A DNA stretch of 64,000 nt. Origin: Nephrocerus scutellatus. Lineage: Eukaryota; Arthropoda; Insecta; Diptera; Pipunculidae. Shown piece by piece: positions 9,000 to 19,431 of this stretch. The DNA lies in the NCBI GenBank assembly GCA_947095585.1, contig OX352762.1, positions 28,868,669-28,932,668 on the forward strand, given 5' to 3'. Positions within the stretch are counted from its first letter, which is position 1, and each line of letters opens with the position of its first letter. The notes under the pieces are model-generated. The model ran no database searches and had not been told where the DNA came from. It was given only the letters and a program-made list of their open reading frames with translations. The position numbers were made by a program, and so were the translations under genes.

Positions 9000-11340
9000 C
9001 AGAGTAGGGCGAATAACACAGAATGCTTCAGAAATGCATGTGGCCGCAACTATCTCTGACTGGTGGAAGTGCGATCAAACCTCCACGTGGTGGTCGCTGA
9101 TAATATTCCTCCAACACAGGAAAATCGAAATGATCGGGCTAGTCCCTTCAAAGTAAGGTTGGCGCGAGGCCAATAACCTCGCCCATAAAAAACCATATTA
9201 CGGAATCCTAGATCAGCCTCGGATACACTGATGAACGACGACGACCAAGGCAACGAAAACGGCTAAACGATATAAGAATTTTCTCACTGTACGCTCACTG
9301 TATAGAACCTGAGCTGCACAGCAAATATATATGCTGACATAACAGCAATTCAGCAGATGCGATGGACGGGGAATGGTGTCTTACAAAAATCAGAATATGA
9401 CATATGTTACAGCTGTCATGCAAGACATCATGTGCTCGGGGTAGGGTTTCTAGTCAGGAAAAGAACCGTTACCATTATCGGCTTTAAATAGTAAATGAAC
9501 GGCTATGCACCCTTCGCGTGCGGGGCAGATTTCACGCACCTAAAGAGGATTCCCCAGATGATGAAAAAGAAGAATTTTTTGAATCAGTCGAACGGGAACT
9601 CTATGCCTGTCCTCAGTATGACGTAAAAATCATTCTGGAGATATGAATGCCAAAATTGGAGATGGCAACAAGCAATAATTTGGTCGTTGAGGTTTGCGCG
9701 TAAAAATATCCACAAAGGCACCTGGGTATCTCCTGCTGGAGTCACTCGCAACCAGATAGACCACGTGTTGATAGACCGCAGCCACAACCCGAACCGGATG
9801 ACGGTACGAACGTACCGAGGTGCCAACGTCGACTCGGACCACTATCTTGTTGGTATGGTGCTCCGAGCGCGGATTGCATCATCAAGAAAGAAAGCATCCG
9901 CGAATTAGATTCGAGTCAACACGGCCGCCTTTCGCAAGAAGAGACCAGAAAAAAACCACGGTCAAGCGATAGGACTCGCCCTACATGCAGTCCTGGAACT
10001 GAGATGCCGGGCGTGTAGAAGAGAAATGGACACGCCTTAATAATTCTGTCATTAGTACTGCTGACTCCATCTTAGGCAGTAGTCGTAGAGATCGAAACGA
10101 CTGGTTCGATACATTTGTAAGCTAGCGACTGAACGTAAGAATGTTGCGTACCGAGCAATGCAACAATCTCAGAGAACGCGGGCTCGCGAAAATGAAATGA
10201 AGCTCAGAAGATATGAAAAAACAGTTCACCGGGAAGGAAAGCAGCCTGGGAGAAGAATCTTGTCCGTGAACTAGAACAGTCCAGAGAACGAGGACCGCAC
10301 CAGGTGCGGATGTTCTACCAAAAAGTCCGCGGTATGACGAAATATATGCCGCGTTGCACATACTGCAAAGACAAAGAGGGAAATCTGATCACCGATCTCA
10401 AAGGCATCTTAGAACGATGGGAAGAGAACTTTCATGAGTTGCTTAATGGCCAGCTAAGTGATGAATTGGAGGCTCCACCAATGACCGAAGACCACCAAGC
10501 ATAGACGAAGTTAGCAGAGCGATAAACCGGTTCAAAAATAATAAGGCCCCGGGATCTGATGGTATCCCAGCGGAGCTGGGAAAAGCAGGAGGCCCCGCAA
10601 TACACCAAGCAATTCATGAAGTAATAGTGCAAGTGTGAGAGGAAGAAGCGATGCCATAAGACTGGCGAAGAGGCATTCCGCAGATTTTCTCCTCTATCCT
10701 TCAAGACAGGATAGCCCCATACGCTAAAGTCATCATTGGTCCATATCAGTGAGGCTTCATCCCGGGCTCCGACAAGGGGTTGGTTTGGCCTGCGTCCTCT
10801 TCAACCTGGAATGGAGAAAGTGATCCGAGTGATCTGACATAACGGCGAGAGGAACAATCCTCTATAAGTCCATTCAGATATTGGCTTATGCAGACGAAAT
10901 CGACATCGTTGGTAGAAACCGAATAGCTGTACAAGAAGTTTTCATCTAGATCGACCAGGCGGCACGAAATCTGGGGCTGCACATAAATTAGAGAAAACAA
11001 AGTACATGGTGGCCACGTCTGCGAGTAGAAGATTCAAAATTGGTCCATAGTCGAGCGCGAATTTGAAGTAGTGCAATCCTTTAACTATCTCGGGTCAACT
11101 GTAGCAGCCGATAACAGCATGGAACCAGAAACACGCACACGGTTGCTTAAAGCTAACAAAGCCTACTATAGCCTGTCAAGACTCTTCAAATCCAGGAATT
11201 TAACCATAACATCCAAGCTGCTGGTATATAAGACAATGGTCATACCAGTACTTATATATGGATCCTAGACTTGAGTCCTTAGCAAAAAGCATTCTTACCT
11301 CTTAGCCGCGTTCGAGAGAAACGCCTTGCAGAAATATTGT
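9000..11340 (+). pseudogene. Decayed RTE-like LINE (endonuclease + reverse transcriptase)
   Basis: Scattered frames in conserved order give an apurinic-type endonuclease (ITAIQQMRWTGNGVLQ..., NERLCTLRVRGRF, LEDMNAKIGDGNK-like, GTWVSPAGVTRNQIDHVLID, YRGANVDSDHYLVGM) and a linker (ADSILGSSRRDRNDWFD-type). A reverse transcriptase follows (AINRFKNNKAPGSDGIPAEL, then DYAYADE-like and FNYLGSTVAADN..., SRNLTITSKLLVYKTMVIPVLIYGS). The endonuclease motif GVTRNQIDHVLID and the RT motif GSDGIPAEL are typical of RTE-type or closely related LINEs. Dozens of stops and frameshifts show an old inactive copy. The linker segment is also found on the minus strand at 60123-60400. Confidence 0.75.
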
Positions 11341-12036
11341 AAAGTACAAGTATTAAGTGTTCTTATGTACATTTAAAGTTATCACCAGTATTAATTGTGA
11401 ACTTGTATTATTTTTATTGTCTATTTATTAAAGTTCTTATTTGTATATTAATAAACTTGTGTTGTGTTTTATTTGCAAAATCCTTTACAAACTCGAAAGC
11501 CTGAATAGAAAAATGCATTTTTCAAAAAAACTTCATCGATATATCACTCAATTATATGAAAATTTAATTTTAATAAGCGTTCGATTAGAACTCACATTGT
11601 TCTATTGTATATTCTGCTATAAAAAGTTCGATCCCTTATAAAAAACAGCTACGCGTAACAAGATTTTGTGCCGTCTGATTACAAATCAAACAATCATAAT
11701 ATTTTTCAAGTATGTTCACAACCTTACGATTCTATTCGTCGGTTGTGTAGTTTTCAACGAGTATACCCTCTTCTTTTGCACTGACACTGACATTGACAAC
11801 CTAACTGAACCCAAATTATTTTTTGTTTTAATTATTTACCATTCTTTAATTTTATTGAGATTAACCCAAAAAAAAACATAATTGTCTAATGTCTAGGTTT
11901 CTAATTTCTAAATTCATCATTTTAAAATAAAATATCAACACGGGTACACTCTAATTTGAATGTAAGTCCTACTATTTTTGTTTTAAGAATGTATACAAGT
12001 TTTAATAATAAAAATAACACTTCGAATGTTTCCCAA
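11341..12036. other. AT-rich intergenic sequence / crammer 3' side
   Basis: No gene recognised. On the minus strand a polyadenylation signal AATAAA occurs at about 11850, which could serve the crammer homologue. Confidence 0.35.
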
Positions 12037-12329
12037 TCATTTCTTTAAACCACCACAGCAGTGTTGAGACCGTTCTTCTGCTGTAAAATCAGCTAAGTGA
12101 TTTATGCCTATTGAGTAGGTGACTTCGCCAGACTCGTATTTTTTATTATGCTCCTCGACTTTTGTCTTTGTTTCAGCATATAGTTTACGGCGTACTTGGT
12201 CCTCTTCATCTTTGTATTGTTTTTTAAATTTTCGCTGGCGAGAAAACAGCAGTTTAAGGATAGAATATTTACAATTTGTGAATTCGTTACCTTGTACTCC
12301 TCCCATTCCTGATCAAAAACAATAGACAT
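12037..12329 (-). CDS. cer: Crammer-type cathepsin propeptide inhibitor
   Basis: Two exons: 12291-12329 (13 codons, MSIVFDQEWEEYK) and 12037-12234 (65 codons plus stop), joined across a 56-bp phase-0 intron with donor GTAACG and acceptor TCGCCAG. The 78-residue product is the size of Drosophila crammer, a stand-alone I29 (cathepsin L propeptide) domain that inhibits cathepsin L-like cysteine proteases and is needed for long-term memory in Drosophila. Visible features are the N-terminal E-W-x-E-Y-K helix, the ERFNIN-like helix (E24, R28, Y32, V39, H42-N43), and the G56-I57-N58-H59-L60-A61-D62 segment that corresponds to the GNFD block. A Cys at position 72 aligns with a Cys near the end of the Drosophila protein. 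No signal peptide or protease domain follows, so it is an inhibitor rather than a truncated protease. Reading through the intron gives the wrong N-terminus, which is why the spliced start was chosen. Confidence 0.88.
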
Positions 12330-12982
12330 GATTGTAGGAAACAACTGCTTTTACTGTATGAACTGCGATATTAAAACGAACAAACTAACGAACAGCATAA
12401 ATGACCAGTGAATTGAATACGAACAAAGAAAAATTAAGCAGAGTGAATCACTTTTGTTTTTAGTAGTAATGTGAAAAAAAGAAACATGCAAATAGAAGTG
12501 CCATTGATGCTTTGATTATAAATAAATTAATAAAATTAAAGCTCGTTTATTTAGATGAGATCAAGCAGAACCACGTTCATTATTTTATTTTATTATACGT
12601 TTAGCGCTTTTGTGCTAATTAAACTGTAAATGTAAATTTGTTTGTTTGCCTTTATTTTGTAGAATATTTTGAATTTTTGATTAAGTTTTTAAAATGGTTG
12701 TTTAATATTAATGTTAACTATTGATTAATGTTCCAAAAATAATCTGAAATCTGAGTACAAATACGAATTTCATCTGACTAGAATTTACTGATTGTAAATA
12801 CATTAGAAACGGTTTTTTAAAACGACCAAACGCAGTAGAGCTACAAAAAATTTCATACAATTGCCGCGTTCGATTGGACTGAATAAACAGAATTAGTAGT
12901 TGTTTCTGAAGTAACAGTAGTGAAATGACTGTTCGATATTCTATTGACAACTCTTTAGTTGAAAATGGAGCATATAAAGTAA
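12330..12982. other. Upstream region of crammer homologue, no other feature
   Basis: AT-rich sequence that presumably includes the crammer promoter and 5' UTR. No clear TATA/Inr pair was identified and no repeat recognised. Confidence 0.3.
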
Positions 12983-13435
12983 TAGGGCACATACACGACA
13001 CAGACACGTCGCTGCAGCCCAATATATTTTGTTGTTGTGCACATGTCTGCGCAGACCGTCTGTGTCGTGTATATTCATGTCGCATGTTTGCAGCGACCGT
13101 CTGCGTTAATTCACAATTTTGTCGTGTATAGTGCATTTTATACAGACCAGCGGGAAAATTCATATCGTAAACATGAATAAAAACCGATAGATAATTTTGG
13201 ATCGAGTTTTTAGAAGTTTATAAAAGTTTGCCGGTTTTGTAAAAAGTTATTTTTTTAATTGCCAAAGCAATGATTATGGCGGCACACGCAGTGTCTGTAA
13301 TTTTTCCGACCCGACGACCACGACAAAACGATGCAAACTAATGTCTGTGCAGATTGTCTGCACCGTGTGTGGAGAAGGGGTGTTTGCACAGACTTAAGGT
13401 TTGCAGCGACATGGCTGCGTCGTGTATGGGCCCTA
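12983..13435. mobile_element. Non-autonomous inverted-repeat element, 453 bp, TSD TAA
   Basis: Left end TAGGGCACATACACGACACA and reverse complement of the right end TAGGGCCCATACACGACGCA form imperfect inverted repeats of about 35 bp (both continue to GTCGCTGCA). TAA lies directly outside both ends (12980-12982 and 13436-13438). A 3-bp TAA target duplication is characteristic of PIF/Harbinger elements, so that superfamily is inferred. The interior repeats the CTGCGCAGAC / CTGTGTCGTGTA words and has no coding capacity. Confidence 0.7.
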
Positions 13436-13546
13436 TAAGTGAATATGTGTTAAGCTCGTGTAGCTACGTGAGATGAGTAACATTGAAATTTATCTAAATT
13501 GAAGAATATCAATCGAACAGTCTCTTCACTTCAGTAGATTAATTTA

Positions 13547-13725
13547 ATGTTTTTTTTCAATAAAAATCTAATGCAGATTGTTTTTTGGCTGTCAAGTTGT
13601 TCGTTTTGTCCGAATTCCTCTCTAATAGGTCTGTATATTTTGGTAGATTTACCTCTCCTTTCACTAACTACAACAACGCTGAGAAAAAATCTGAGCGCAG
13701 ATTTCTAAAACAAAAAAACCACATT
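13547..13725. repeat. Small dispersed element related to 15241-15394
   Basis: It shares GATTGTTTTTTGGCTGTCAAG, TCGTTTT, GAGAAAAAATC, GAGCGCAGATTTC and AACAAAAAA in the same order with the element at 15241. More diverged and with a less clear left end. Confidence 0.45.
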
Positions 13726-13798
13726 GGTGATGAGTCGCTCATTAACTATAGTAAATAGTTGTACTTTTCACGCCCGAACGCGGCTAACAATAAAGTAT

Positions 13799-14289
13799 CT
13801 CGTTGCTTTCACCTCAAATAAAAATAATGCTACATTAAAATAATTTGCTTGTTTCAGTAAAATTATGGAGTTATCGCTGAAAAAACCCATGGCAAAAATT
13901 AAATAAAAAATTTAGAACATATGTTATCGTATATGGGAAAACATATTTTTTTTTTTGCATTTGAATCTAAATATTGAGTTTGGTAGTGCATTAGGTGTGG
14001 TTTCGTTCATAATTTCGGTGATCACAGCTACAAATTTTAAGGCAGACTAATATATATTTTCAAAATTTTCTCTGCCTCCGACTCGGTGTTTGCAGTGTGA
14101 CCTTCTCTTCAATTTAAAATTTCGCCATTTTTATTTGTGCTAACCTTGAAAATCGCTAAAATAATCCTACAACATATTCCTTTCAATTCGGCTCACATTT
14201 GTTGTAGCATTATTTGAAGCCCGTATATGTGTACATGCACACAAGCAGGATTGTGTAGGATTATAGATATTTGAGGTGGAAACAACGAG
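13799..14289. mobile_element. Non-autonomous inverted-repeat element, 491 bp
   Basis: The termini are CTCGTTGCTTTCACCTCAAA (left) and, reverse-complemented, CTCGTTGTTTCCACCTCAAA (right). A second inverted pair, ATAATGCTACA / TGTAGCATTAT, lies just inside. There is no coding capacity. TA occurs near both ends but a precise target duplication is not clear. Confidence 0.65.
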
Positions 14290-14475
14290 TAATGTTTTTA
14301 GCACATATAATTTAATATACATACGATGTCTCAGCCCATGCATTCATTTGACGCAAATCGTATTTGTACTTGAACTCAAAAGATGTCGAAGTGAAATATA
14401 CTAGAACTTGAGTGTAGAAGAGTATGTAGAAACTTAAATGATAGGTTTATATTTGTCATTGCATAACTTGATAAT

Positions 14476-14621
14476 AGCTGTATTTTATTTGCCGGGGAAT
14501 AAGGAATTACAACAACAATTGCACTATCTATATCCTCTGGAATAAGAAAACCTGCTGTTTTGCTGGTTTTGGCCGGTTTTGACATTCGAATTCGGATTCA
14601 GATTCCAAAAAAAATACAGCT
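14476..14621 (+). repeat. MITE family A, complete copy (146 bp)
   Basis: Same termini (AGCTGTATTTTA both ways) and core as 6872-7021. Immediate flanks ATAAT / ATAAA match at four of five positions, which may be a decayed target duplication. Confidence 0.7.
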
Positions 14622-14654
14622 ATAAATACAGAAAATAATTTTTTGAACATATGC

Positions 14655-15070
14655 TATTGCTGCGTTGCTTTGGCAAAGCCGGCTTAGCTTTACAAAGCAA
14701 CAGCTTTTGGCTTTAAATTTTTGATGCATTTTAATTGTTGTGTGTGTTAAAACACCGCCTTACGGTGAGCGCTATAACTATAAAATGGCTTTAGTTTTAA
14801 ATCCTAAAACCTTTTTGGATTTATTTTCGGCTTTATGCTTATGCGATTGTGTTGTAAGCCAAGCTGGATTAGCCAAAGCAATACAGCATATATTGCTTTG
14901 GCAAAGCCAGCTTGGCTTTACTTTAATTCTCAAAGCAACAGCTTTTGGTTTTACCGCCTTACGGTGAGCACCATATCTATAAAATGGCTTTTGGATTTAC
15001 TTTCGGCTTTATGCTTATGCGATTGTTGTTGTAAGCTATGCTGGCTTTGCCAAAGCAATATAGCTATAGT
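14655..15070 (+). repeat. Tandem repeat, ~200-240-bp unit x2
   Basis: Two diverged units share GCTTTGGCAAAGCC(A/G)GCTT, CAAAGCAACAGCTTTTGG, CGCCTTACGGTGAGC, TATAAAATGGCTTT, TTTCGGCTTTATGCTTATGC in order. GGCTTTGCCAAAGC recurs inverted, so each unit has internal dyad symmetry. Confidence 0.65.
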
Positions 15071-15240
15071 ATCTATCCATAAGCGTAAGACATCCAGGTA
15101 TTTATTATCTTTGCTTTTAGTGATGGATCACTATAATGCCTGAAACACAAACACTGCGTTCAACTCTATTCCATAAGCTGAAGTAGTAGTAACGAGTATA
15201 TTTAAATTCGGTCCTTAGTAAATTATAAGATCATCCTAAT

Positions 15241-15394
15241 GTCGTGTTTTTTTTTATCTGGCGTAGATTGATTTTTTTGCTGTCAAGTTGGTCGTTTTTT
15301 TCCAAAAAACCAATCTACGGTAGATCGGATTTCGTCTTCGTTTTTTCGAGAAAAAATCAGCTTGAGCGAAGATTTCGAAAACAAAAAATACGAC
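15241..15394. mobile_element. Small inverted-repeat element, 154 bp
   Basis: The ends are GTCGTGTTTTTTTT and, reverse-complemented, GTCGTATTTTTTGTTTT. Flanking AT on both sides may be a 2-bp target duplication. An internal inverted pair GTAGATTG / CAATCTAC supports a hairpin-forming MITE. Confidence 0.5.
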
Positions 15395-15529
15395 ATGAGA
15401 CTTGATTCTTTGAAGGTCTTAACGTACTCTGACCACTAAGGCAGTCTGCGCTATCAGCAACGCTAAATCTTTTAAAACTCAATAAAAGAGCCAAAGAAAA
15501 TTAAAATTTTTCTAGTAAATTCTCTAATC

Positions 15530-15865
15530 GAATATACCCATGCCTATAAAATTTGAAGTAAATCGAGAACTTTTTTTTAATAAAAGTTGTAAGGGTGCCC
15601 CCGACTCCGTGACCCGATCACTTACAAATTTTTACAAAAACTGTTGTCCATCGGAGATACACATGCGTATAAAATTTGAAGAAAATCGGGTAAATGTTAT
15701 AAAATCTTTGTATTGGAGCCCTCCAAATTTTAATAGGAGGTGTTGTCATCGGCTATACACCTGTGTGCAAAATTTAAATTAAATCGAGCTTTAGGAAGTG
15801 GGTTATTGATCAGAAGATTTTCTTCGCTAGCCAGCCACGCACACGCGACGTTAATATAGAGAGTT
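15530..15865 (-). repeat. Family C array, inverted, with terminus
   Basis: Two to three units with ATCGGAGATACACATG (reverse of the plus-strand unit). They run to GACGTTAATATAGAG at 15865, the inverse of the CTCTATATTAAC terminus at 5271 and 46859. Confidence 0.6.
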
Positions 15866-15969
15866 GAAAAAGGGGAGCGTCTTGATGATTTGAAACAAAA
15901 TCAAAATCCTTTCCGTTAGGCATTAGGCTGTTAGTTATTGAACAAGCTCGTGCAAAACAGAAGAGCGAG

Positions 15970-16075
15970 TTCGGAATTCGAATGTCAAAACCAGCCAAAC
16001 AGCAGGTTTTGACAATTCCAAAGAAGTAATTCGACAGTAATATTGTTGTTGTTCCTCGGCAAATAAAATACGGCT
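15970..16075 (-). repeat. MITE family A, truncated copy near the Arp6 gene
   Basis: Inverted copy of the family core (CCAGCCAAACAGCAGGTTTT) with one terminus AAATAAAATACGGCT. It lies about 100 bp upstream of the Arp6 start codon, so it could overlap the promoter or 5' UTR of that gene. Confidence 0.55.
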
Positions 16076-16177
16076 TTTGTTGATTTAACTTTTTTTTGCT
16101 CTTATTTGCAGGTTTAAGTATTCGTTGCGGTCCTCAGATTTCTACATAAGAAGTTTATATTGATAGATAACACACAA

Positions 16178-17347
16178 ATGACTGAACAAAATGTGATACT
16201 CGACAATGGAGCTTACACTGCGAAAGTTGGCTTATCTACTAGCGAAAAGCCAATAATTGTTCCTAATGCGATAATGAAAGCGAAATCAGAGCGCCGCCGC
16301 GCATTTATTGCCAATCAAATCGACGAGTGCCGAGATGCATCTGGTTTGTTCTATATTCTTGGCTTTCAAAAAGGATTTCTCCTCAATTGGGATGTTCAGA
16401 AATCCGTTTGGGACCATATCTTTAGCGTTGATTGTTCCGAAATTATTTTAGAGGACTCAAATTTGTTAATAACAGAACCTCAGCTTAACTTTGTTAGCAT
16501 TCAAGAAGCTATGCTTGAAATATTTTTTGAAGAATATCACTGTGGAGGGATTTGTAAAACTACCACAGCCGACTTGGCAGCTTTCAACTACGCGTCAGAG
16601 AATAACTTAACACAATTCAACTGCATAATTATCGATGTTGGGTACAGTTTTACGCATGTTGTACCATTTTTAAAGGGTAAACGTAGAAAACAAGGTATTC
16701 GGCGAATAGATATCGGTGGTAAAGTTTTGACCAATCACCTAAAAGAAATTATTTCCTACCGTCATTTAAATGTAATGGATGAATCGTATGTGGTCAATCA
16801 AATCAAGGAAGATATCTGTTACGTATCAAAAGACTTTAATGCTGATATGAAAATTCAAGCAAATTACGCAACCCGTGGTGAAATTGCTGTAGAATATGTG
16901 CTGCCTGATTTCACTGCCGTTAAAAGAGGTTTCATTAGAACGTCTAAAGGTGCAGAAATCGAACAACAATCGATTAAGCTGTGCAACGAAAGATTTACAA
17001 TTCCTGAACTACTTTTTAATCCATCGGATGTCGGCATTAATCAAGTGGGAGTTCCTGAGGCTGTCATGGACTGTTTAAATGATTGTCCCAAAAACTCGCA
17101 TAGTGAATTATTAAAAAATATTGTCGTTATTGGTGGAAGTTCAATGTTTCCAGGTTTTATGTCTCGCCTTAAGGCTGAAATTAGGACGCTTGCGCCACAT
17201 GATCTGCAAGTTACTTTAATAAATCCAGAAGATCCGATTGCTTACGGCTGGTATGGTGGCAAACTATTTTCCAAAAGTAAATACTTTGAATCGACCATAA
17301 TAACTCGCGAGGAATATGAAGAAAATGGTATTAATCCCGAATTGTAA
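16178..17347 (+). CDS. Arp6: Actin-related protein 6
   Basis: An uninterrupted 389-residue actin-fold protein, about the length of fly Arp6 (just under 400). Conserved parts in order: phosphate-1 loop LDNGAYTAKVG (about 8-18); PNAIMKAKSERRRAF and NQIDECRD, highly characteristic of Arp6; LLITEPQLNF (about 96-105); phosphate-2 loop IIDVGYSFTHVVPF; RRIDIGGK; ISYRHLNVMDESYVVNQIKED; FTIPELLFNPSDVGI; and the adenosine-site GGSSMFPGF. Arp6 is a nuclear subunit of the SWR1/SRCAP H2A.Z-loading complex and in Drosophila is linked to HP1 heterochromatin. A Met six codons earlier (16160) is in frame. I prefer 16178 because the family starts a few residues before the LDNGA motif and the context CACAAATG is better. 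TTTTTTTTGCTCTTATTTGCAG at 16091-16112 could be the acceptor of a 5'-UTR intron. A poly(A) signal AATAAA (17354-17359) lies seven bases after the stop. Confidence 0.93.
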   Translation: MTEQNVILDNGAYTAKVGLSTSEKPIIVPNAIMKAKSERRRAFIANQIDECRDASGLFYILGFQKGFLLNWDVQKSVWDHIFSVDCSEIILEDSNLLITEPQLNFVSIQEAMLEIFFEEYHCGGICKTTTADLAAFNYASENNLTQFNCIIIDVGYSFTHVVPFLKGKRRKQGIRRIDIGGKVLTNHLKEIISYRHLNVMDESYVVNQIKEDICYVSKDFNADMKIQANYATRGEIAVEYVLPDFTAVKRGFIRTSKGAEIEQQSIKLCNERFTIPELLFNPSDVGINQVGVPEAVMDCLNDCPKNSHSELLKNIVVIGGSSMFPGFMSRLKAEIRTLAPHDLQVTLINPEDPIAYGWYGGKLFSKSKYFESTIITREEYEENGINPEL

Positions 17348-17401
17348 AACGAAAATAAAAACTTTCTTACTATGAAAAATATGTGAAAATCTATATATAA
17401 A

Positions 17402-18073
17402 CTAGCTGACCCGACAGACGTTGTCCTGTCCCACTTTCAATAAATTTGTTTGTGATCGTTTTGTGAACTTGTGAAAAGCTATTTGTTTTGCGATATCGCG
17501 TCACAGTATTAGTCACATCAGTATTAGCAGAAATTCCCGGCTGTCCCATCCCACTGAGCCCCGCCCACTGACCTCCTGCCCACTGACCTCTCGCCCAATG
17601 ACGCCACGCCCCCTTACATGCGCGTTTCCCGGCTGCGCCATCCCACTGACCCCCTGACGTTGAATGACGCCACGCCCACTTACACCCCACTAACTAACCA
17701 ACTCACCAATCCAGAAAACTATAGAATCAACCCTTATACAGTCAAAAAATGTACACTTGTTCGAATATTCTTTATACGAAGATCATATACAGGGAAAACT
17801 ACATTTTCCACCCCAGCGCCACCTATCGGTCCAAATTTTGTCAACGACTTTCTTTTTATTTAAATATTATATGGTGTGAATTTGAGCCATATCGTTCCAT
17901 AAATAAGAATTTTCGGGAAAAAAAAACGACATCAGCGCCATCTGCCGGGCTGATTTGTGAATCTAAACCATCCAGGGCGTCACCCAAACGCATACAAAAA
18001 AATTCATTCAAATCGGTCCAGCCGGAGGAGTTCAGTGATGTACACACGTACAGTAGAATTATATATATAAAGA
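17402..18073 (-). mobile_element. Short non-autonomous Helitron-like element, 672 bp
   Basis: On the minus strand it starts TCTTTATATATATAATTC at 18073 and ends GACGTCTGTCGGGTCAGCTAG at 17402. It is flanked by A on the 5' side and T on the 3' side, as expected for Helitrons (TC...CTAG inserted between A and T). The interior has the words GGTGGCGCT and GATGGCGCTGAT found in many insect Helitrons. No Rep or helicase coding sequence. It ends about 55 bp downstream of the Arp6 stop codon. Confidence 0.65.
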
Positions 18074-18639
18074 TATGCAAAGGCAAAACAGTTAAGAACC
18101 ATTTTCTACTCTGTCAACTGATTTTCTTTTTTTTGGCAGCTATTGATGAGCTTTAGTGTTATCAATAAAAAAAATTTGGAAACAAAAAGTTATCTATTAT
18201 CGTTAATTTTAGCGTTTAGAGCAGTTGCTAAGAGTTCAACGTTCAAATTTTGGATAGAACAGAGATACAGTAGTGGAGGGGTTGAGTGAGGTTGTTGGGC
18301 GGTTGGTGATAGGTGGTGTAGGGCGAGGGAGTGGGTGGATGGTGGGTGGGGCGGATCAGTGACCGTGTGGAGGGTCGCATAGAGTACAGAGAGAGACGAA
18401 TTTCGACCAATGAGCGATAACTAGTATATTGAATTGTTCATTAGAACATTAATTTTTCAACTATAGCTTTGCATTCAAAACTTAAATGTTGTATTTTTTG
18501 TTGGGTGGTTTTTTGTTTATAAATAGCTTGTTAGCACCCAAAACAACAGCAGCAGCATCATCAACAACAATAGCAGCAGCAATAATAACAACAGGACGAC
18601 TGTCCGTCCGAAAGGACTCCAGTCTTTATCCAAACTCTG
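18074..18639. other. Unassigned; G-rich tract and CAA/CAG-type microsatellite
   Basis: 18270-18360 is strongly G-rich (GGGCGAGGGAGTGGGTGG, then GGTGGGTGGGG) and might fold as a quadruplex. 18540-18600 is a degenerate (CAA/CAG/CAT)n run. No gene recognised. Confidence 0.4.
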
Positions 18640-18990
18640 GACCAAATATCGTCAACCTAGCAAAAGGTCTGATTTAAGAACTGGAGCTGCTACAACAACA
18701 ACAGGAAAGAATAAACTTGAGCTCTCACAAAAAAGAATGTCTACTGTCTCCTCATCCTCAGGAAAGTGGGTCTCAATAAGGAGCTGCAGAGAATCCTCAA
18801 TTGGGATCGTCCATAAACCATCCGATTTTATCGGGTATCTTGGAGTGGTTGGAGTTGTGGAGAGAATTTTTCTAAGGCGAGAGATCTCTGAAGTCCCTTC
18901 CATTTTGTCACAGAAGAGCCTCCAAGGCATCATTTGCGCTCTTCTCAGTTCCCTTTATAAGTCCTCTTTATAAGATTCCCGCTCTGGAGC
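18640..18990 (-). pseudogene. LINE fragment (linker between endonuclease and RT)
   Basis: The minus-strand frame CDKMEGTSEISRLRKILS, then DGLWTIPIEDSLQLLIETHFPEDE, matches the W-x-x-F-C-x-x-I ... S-x-L-x-K-x-L ... L-x-x-x-H-F-P pattern in the endonuclease-RT linker of R1/LOA/Jockey-type LINEs (compare SWREFCESIDKLP...LVKSHFP at 53578-53913). Isolated fragment without flanking RT. Confidence 0.55.
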
Positions 18991-19143
18991 CAACTTCGTC
19001 TTTCTGGCCTACTTGCCTTCTGAAAAGTCCCTAACTCTCTGGACCCCCATGTTGGTTTTTGTATAGCTGGAAGACTATCAAAAGCCAACTAAAAAGAGGG
19101 GTCCCAAATCCCTACCTCTGCCAATACTTACTAACTATAGGCG

Positions 19144-19431
19144 ATGAACCTCTATACAATACGAAAGCCGATATATATGGGATATGCTTTTCATACACAA
19201 CCGAAATCCCATACACCAATCTATTCTAATACACAATTCCTTGAAAATAGCCCCTGCCTAAACACTAAAGTCTGTATAGATAAACTTTCATTAGACATGG
19301 GCCTAAACCGCACTGTAAAACTAGTAGTGTGCACGGGAGCTGAAGTCAGTGTAATCAAAGGAGTGATATCTACTAAAACAGTACTCACTAAAAAGACCAA
19401 AAAGAGGCATGACGTTACAAACACTATGTGA
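19144..19431 (+). pseudogene. Possible retroelement protease relic
   Basis: The frame contains VKLVVCTGAEVSVIKG, close to the D-T-G-A-x-x-S-V-I active-site signature of retrotransposon aspartic proteases but with Cys in place of the catalytic Asp. No RT or gag sequence is adjacent. Weak single-motif evidence. Confidence 0.3.

Noticed and set aside
16160..16177. Upstream ATG as the start of Arp6
   Set aside because: It adds six residues not expected from the family; the Met at 16178 has better context and the right distance to the LDNGA loop. It remains possible.
18652..18933. 93-codon minus-strand frame as a host gene
   Set aside because: Its recognisable part matches the endonuclease-RT linker of LINEs, and the rest is an antisense CAA/CAG microsatellite region.
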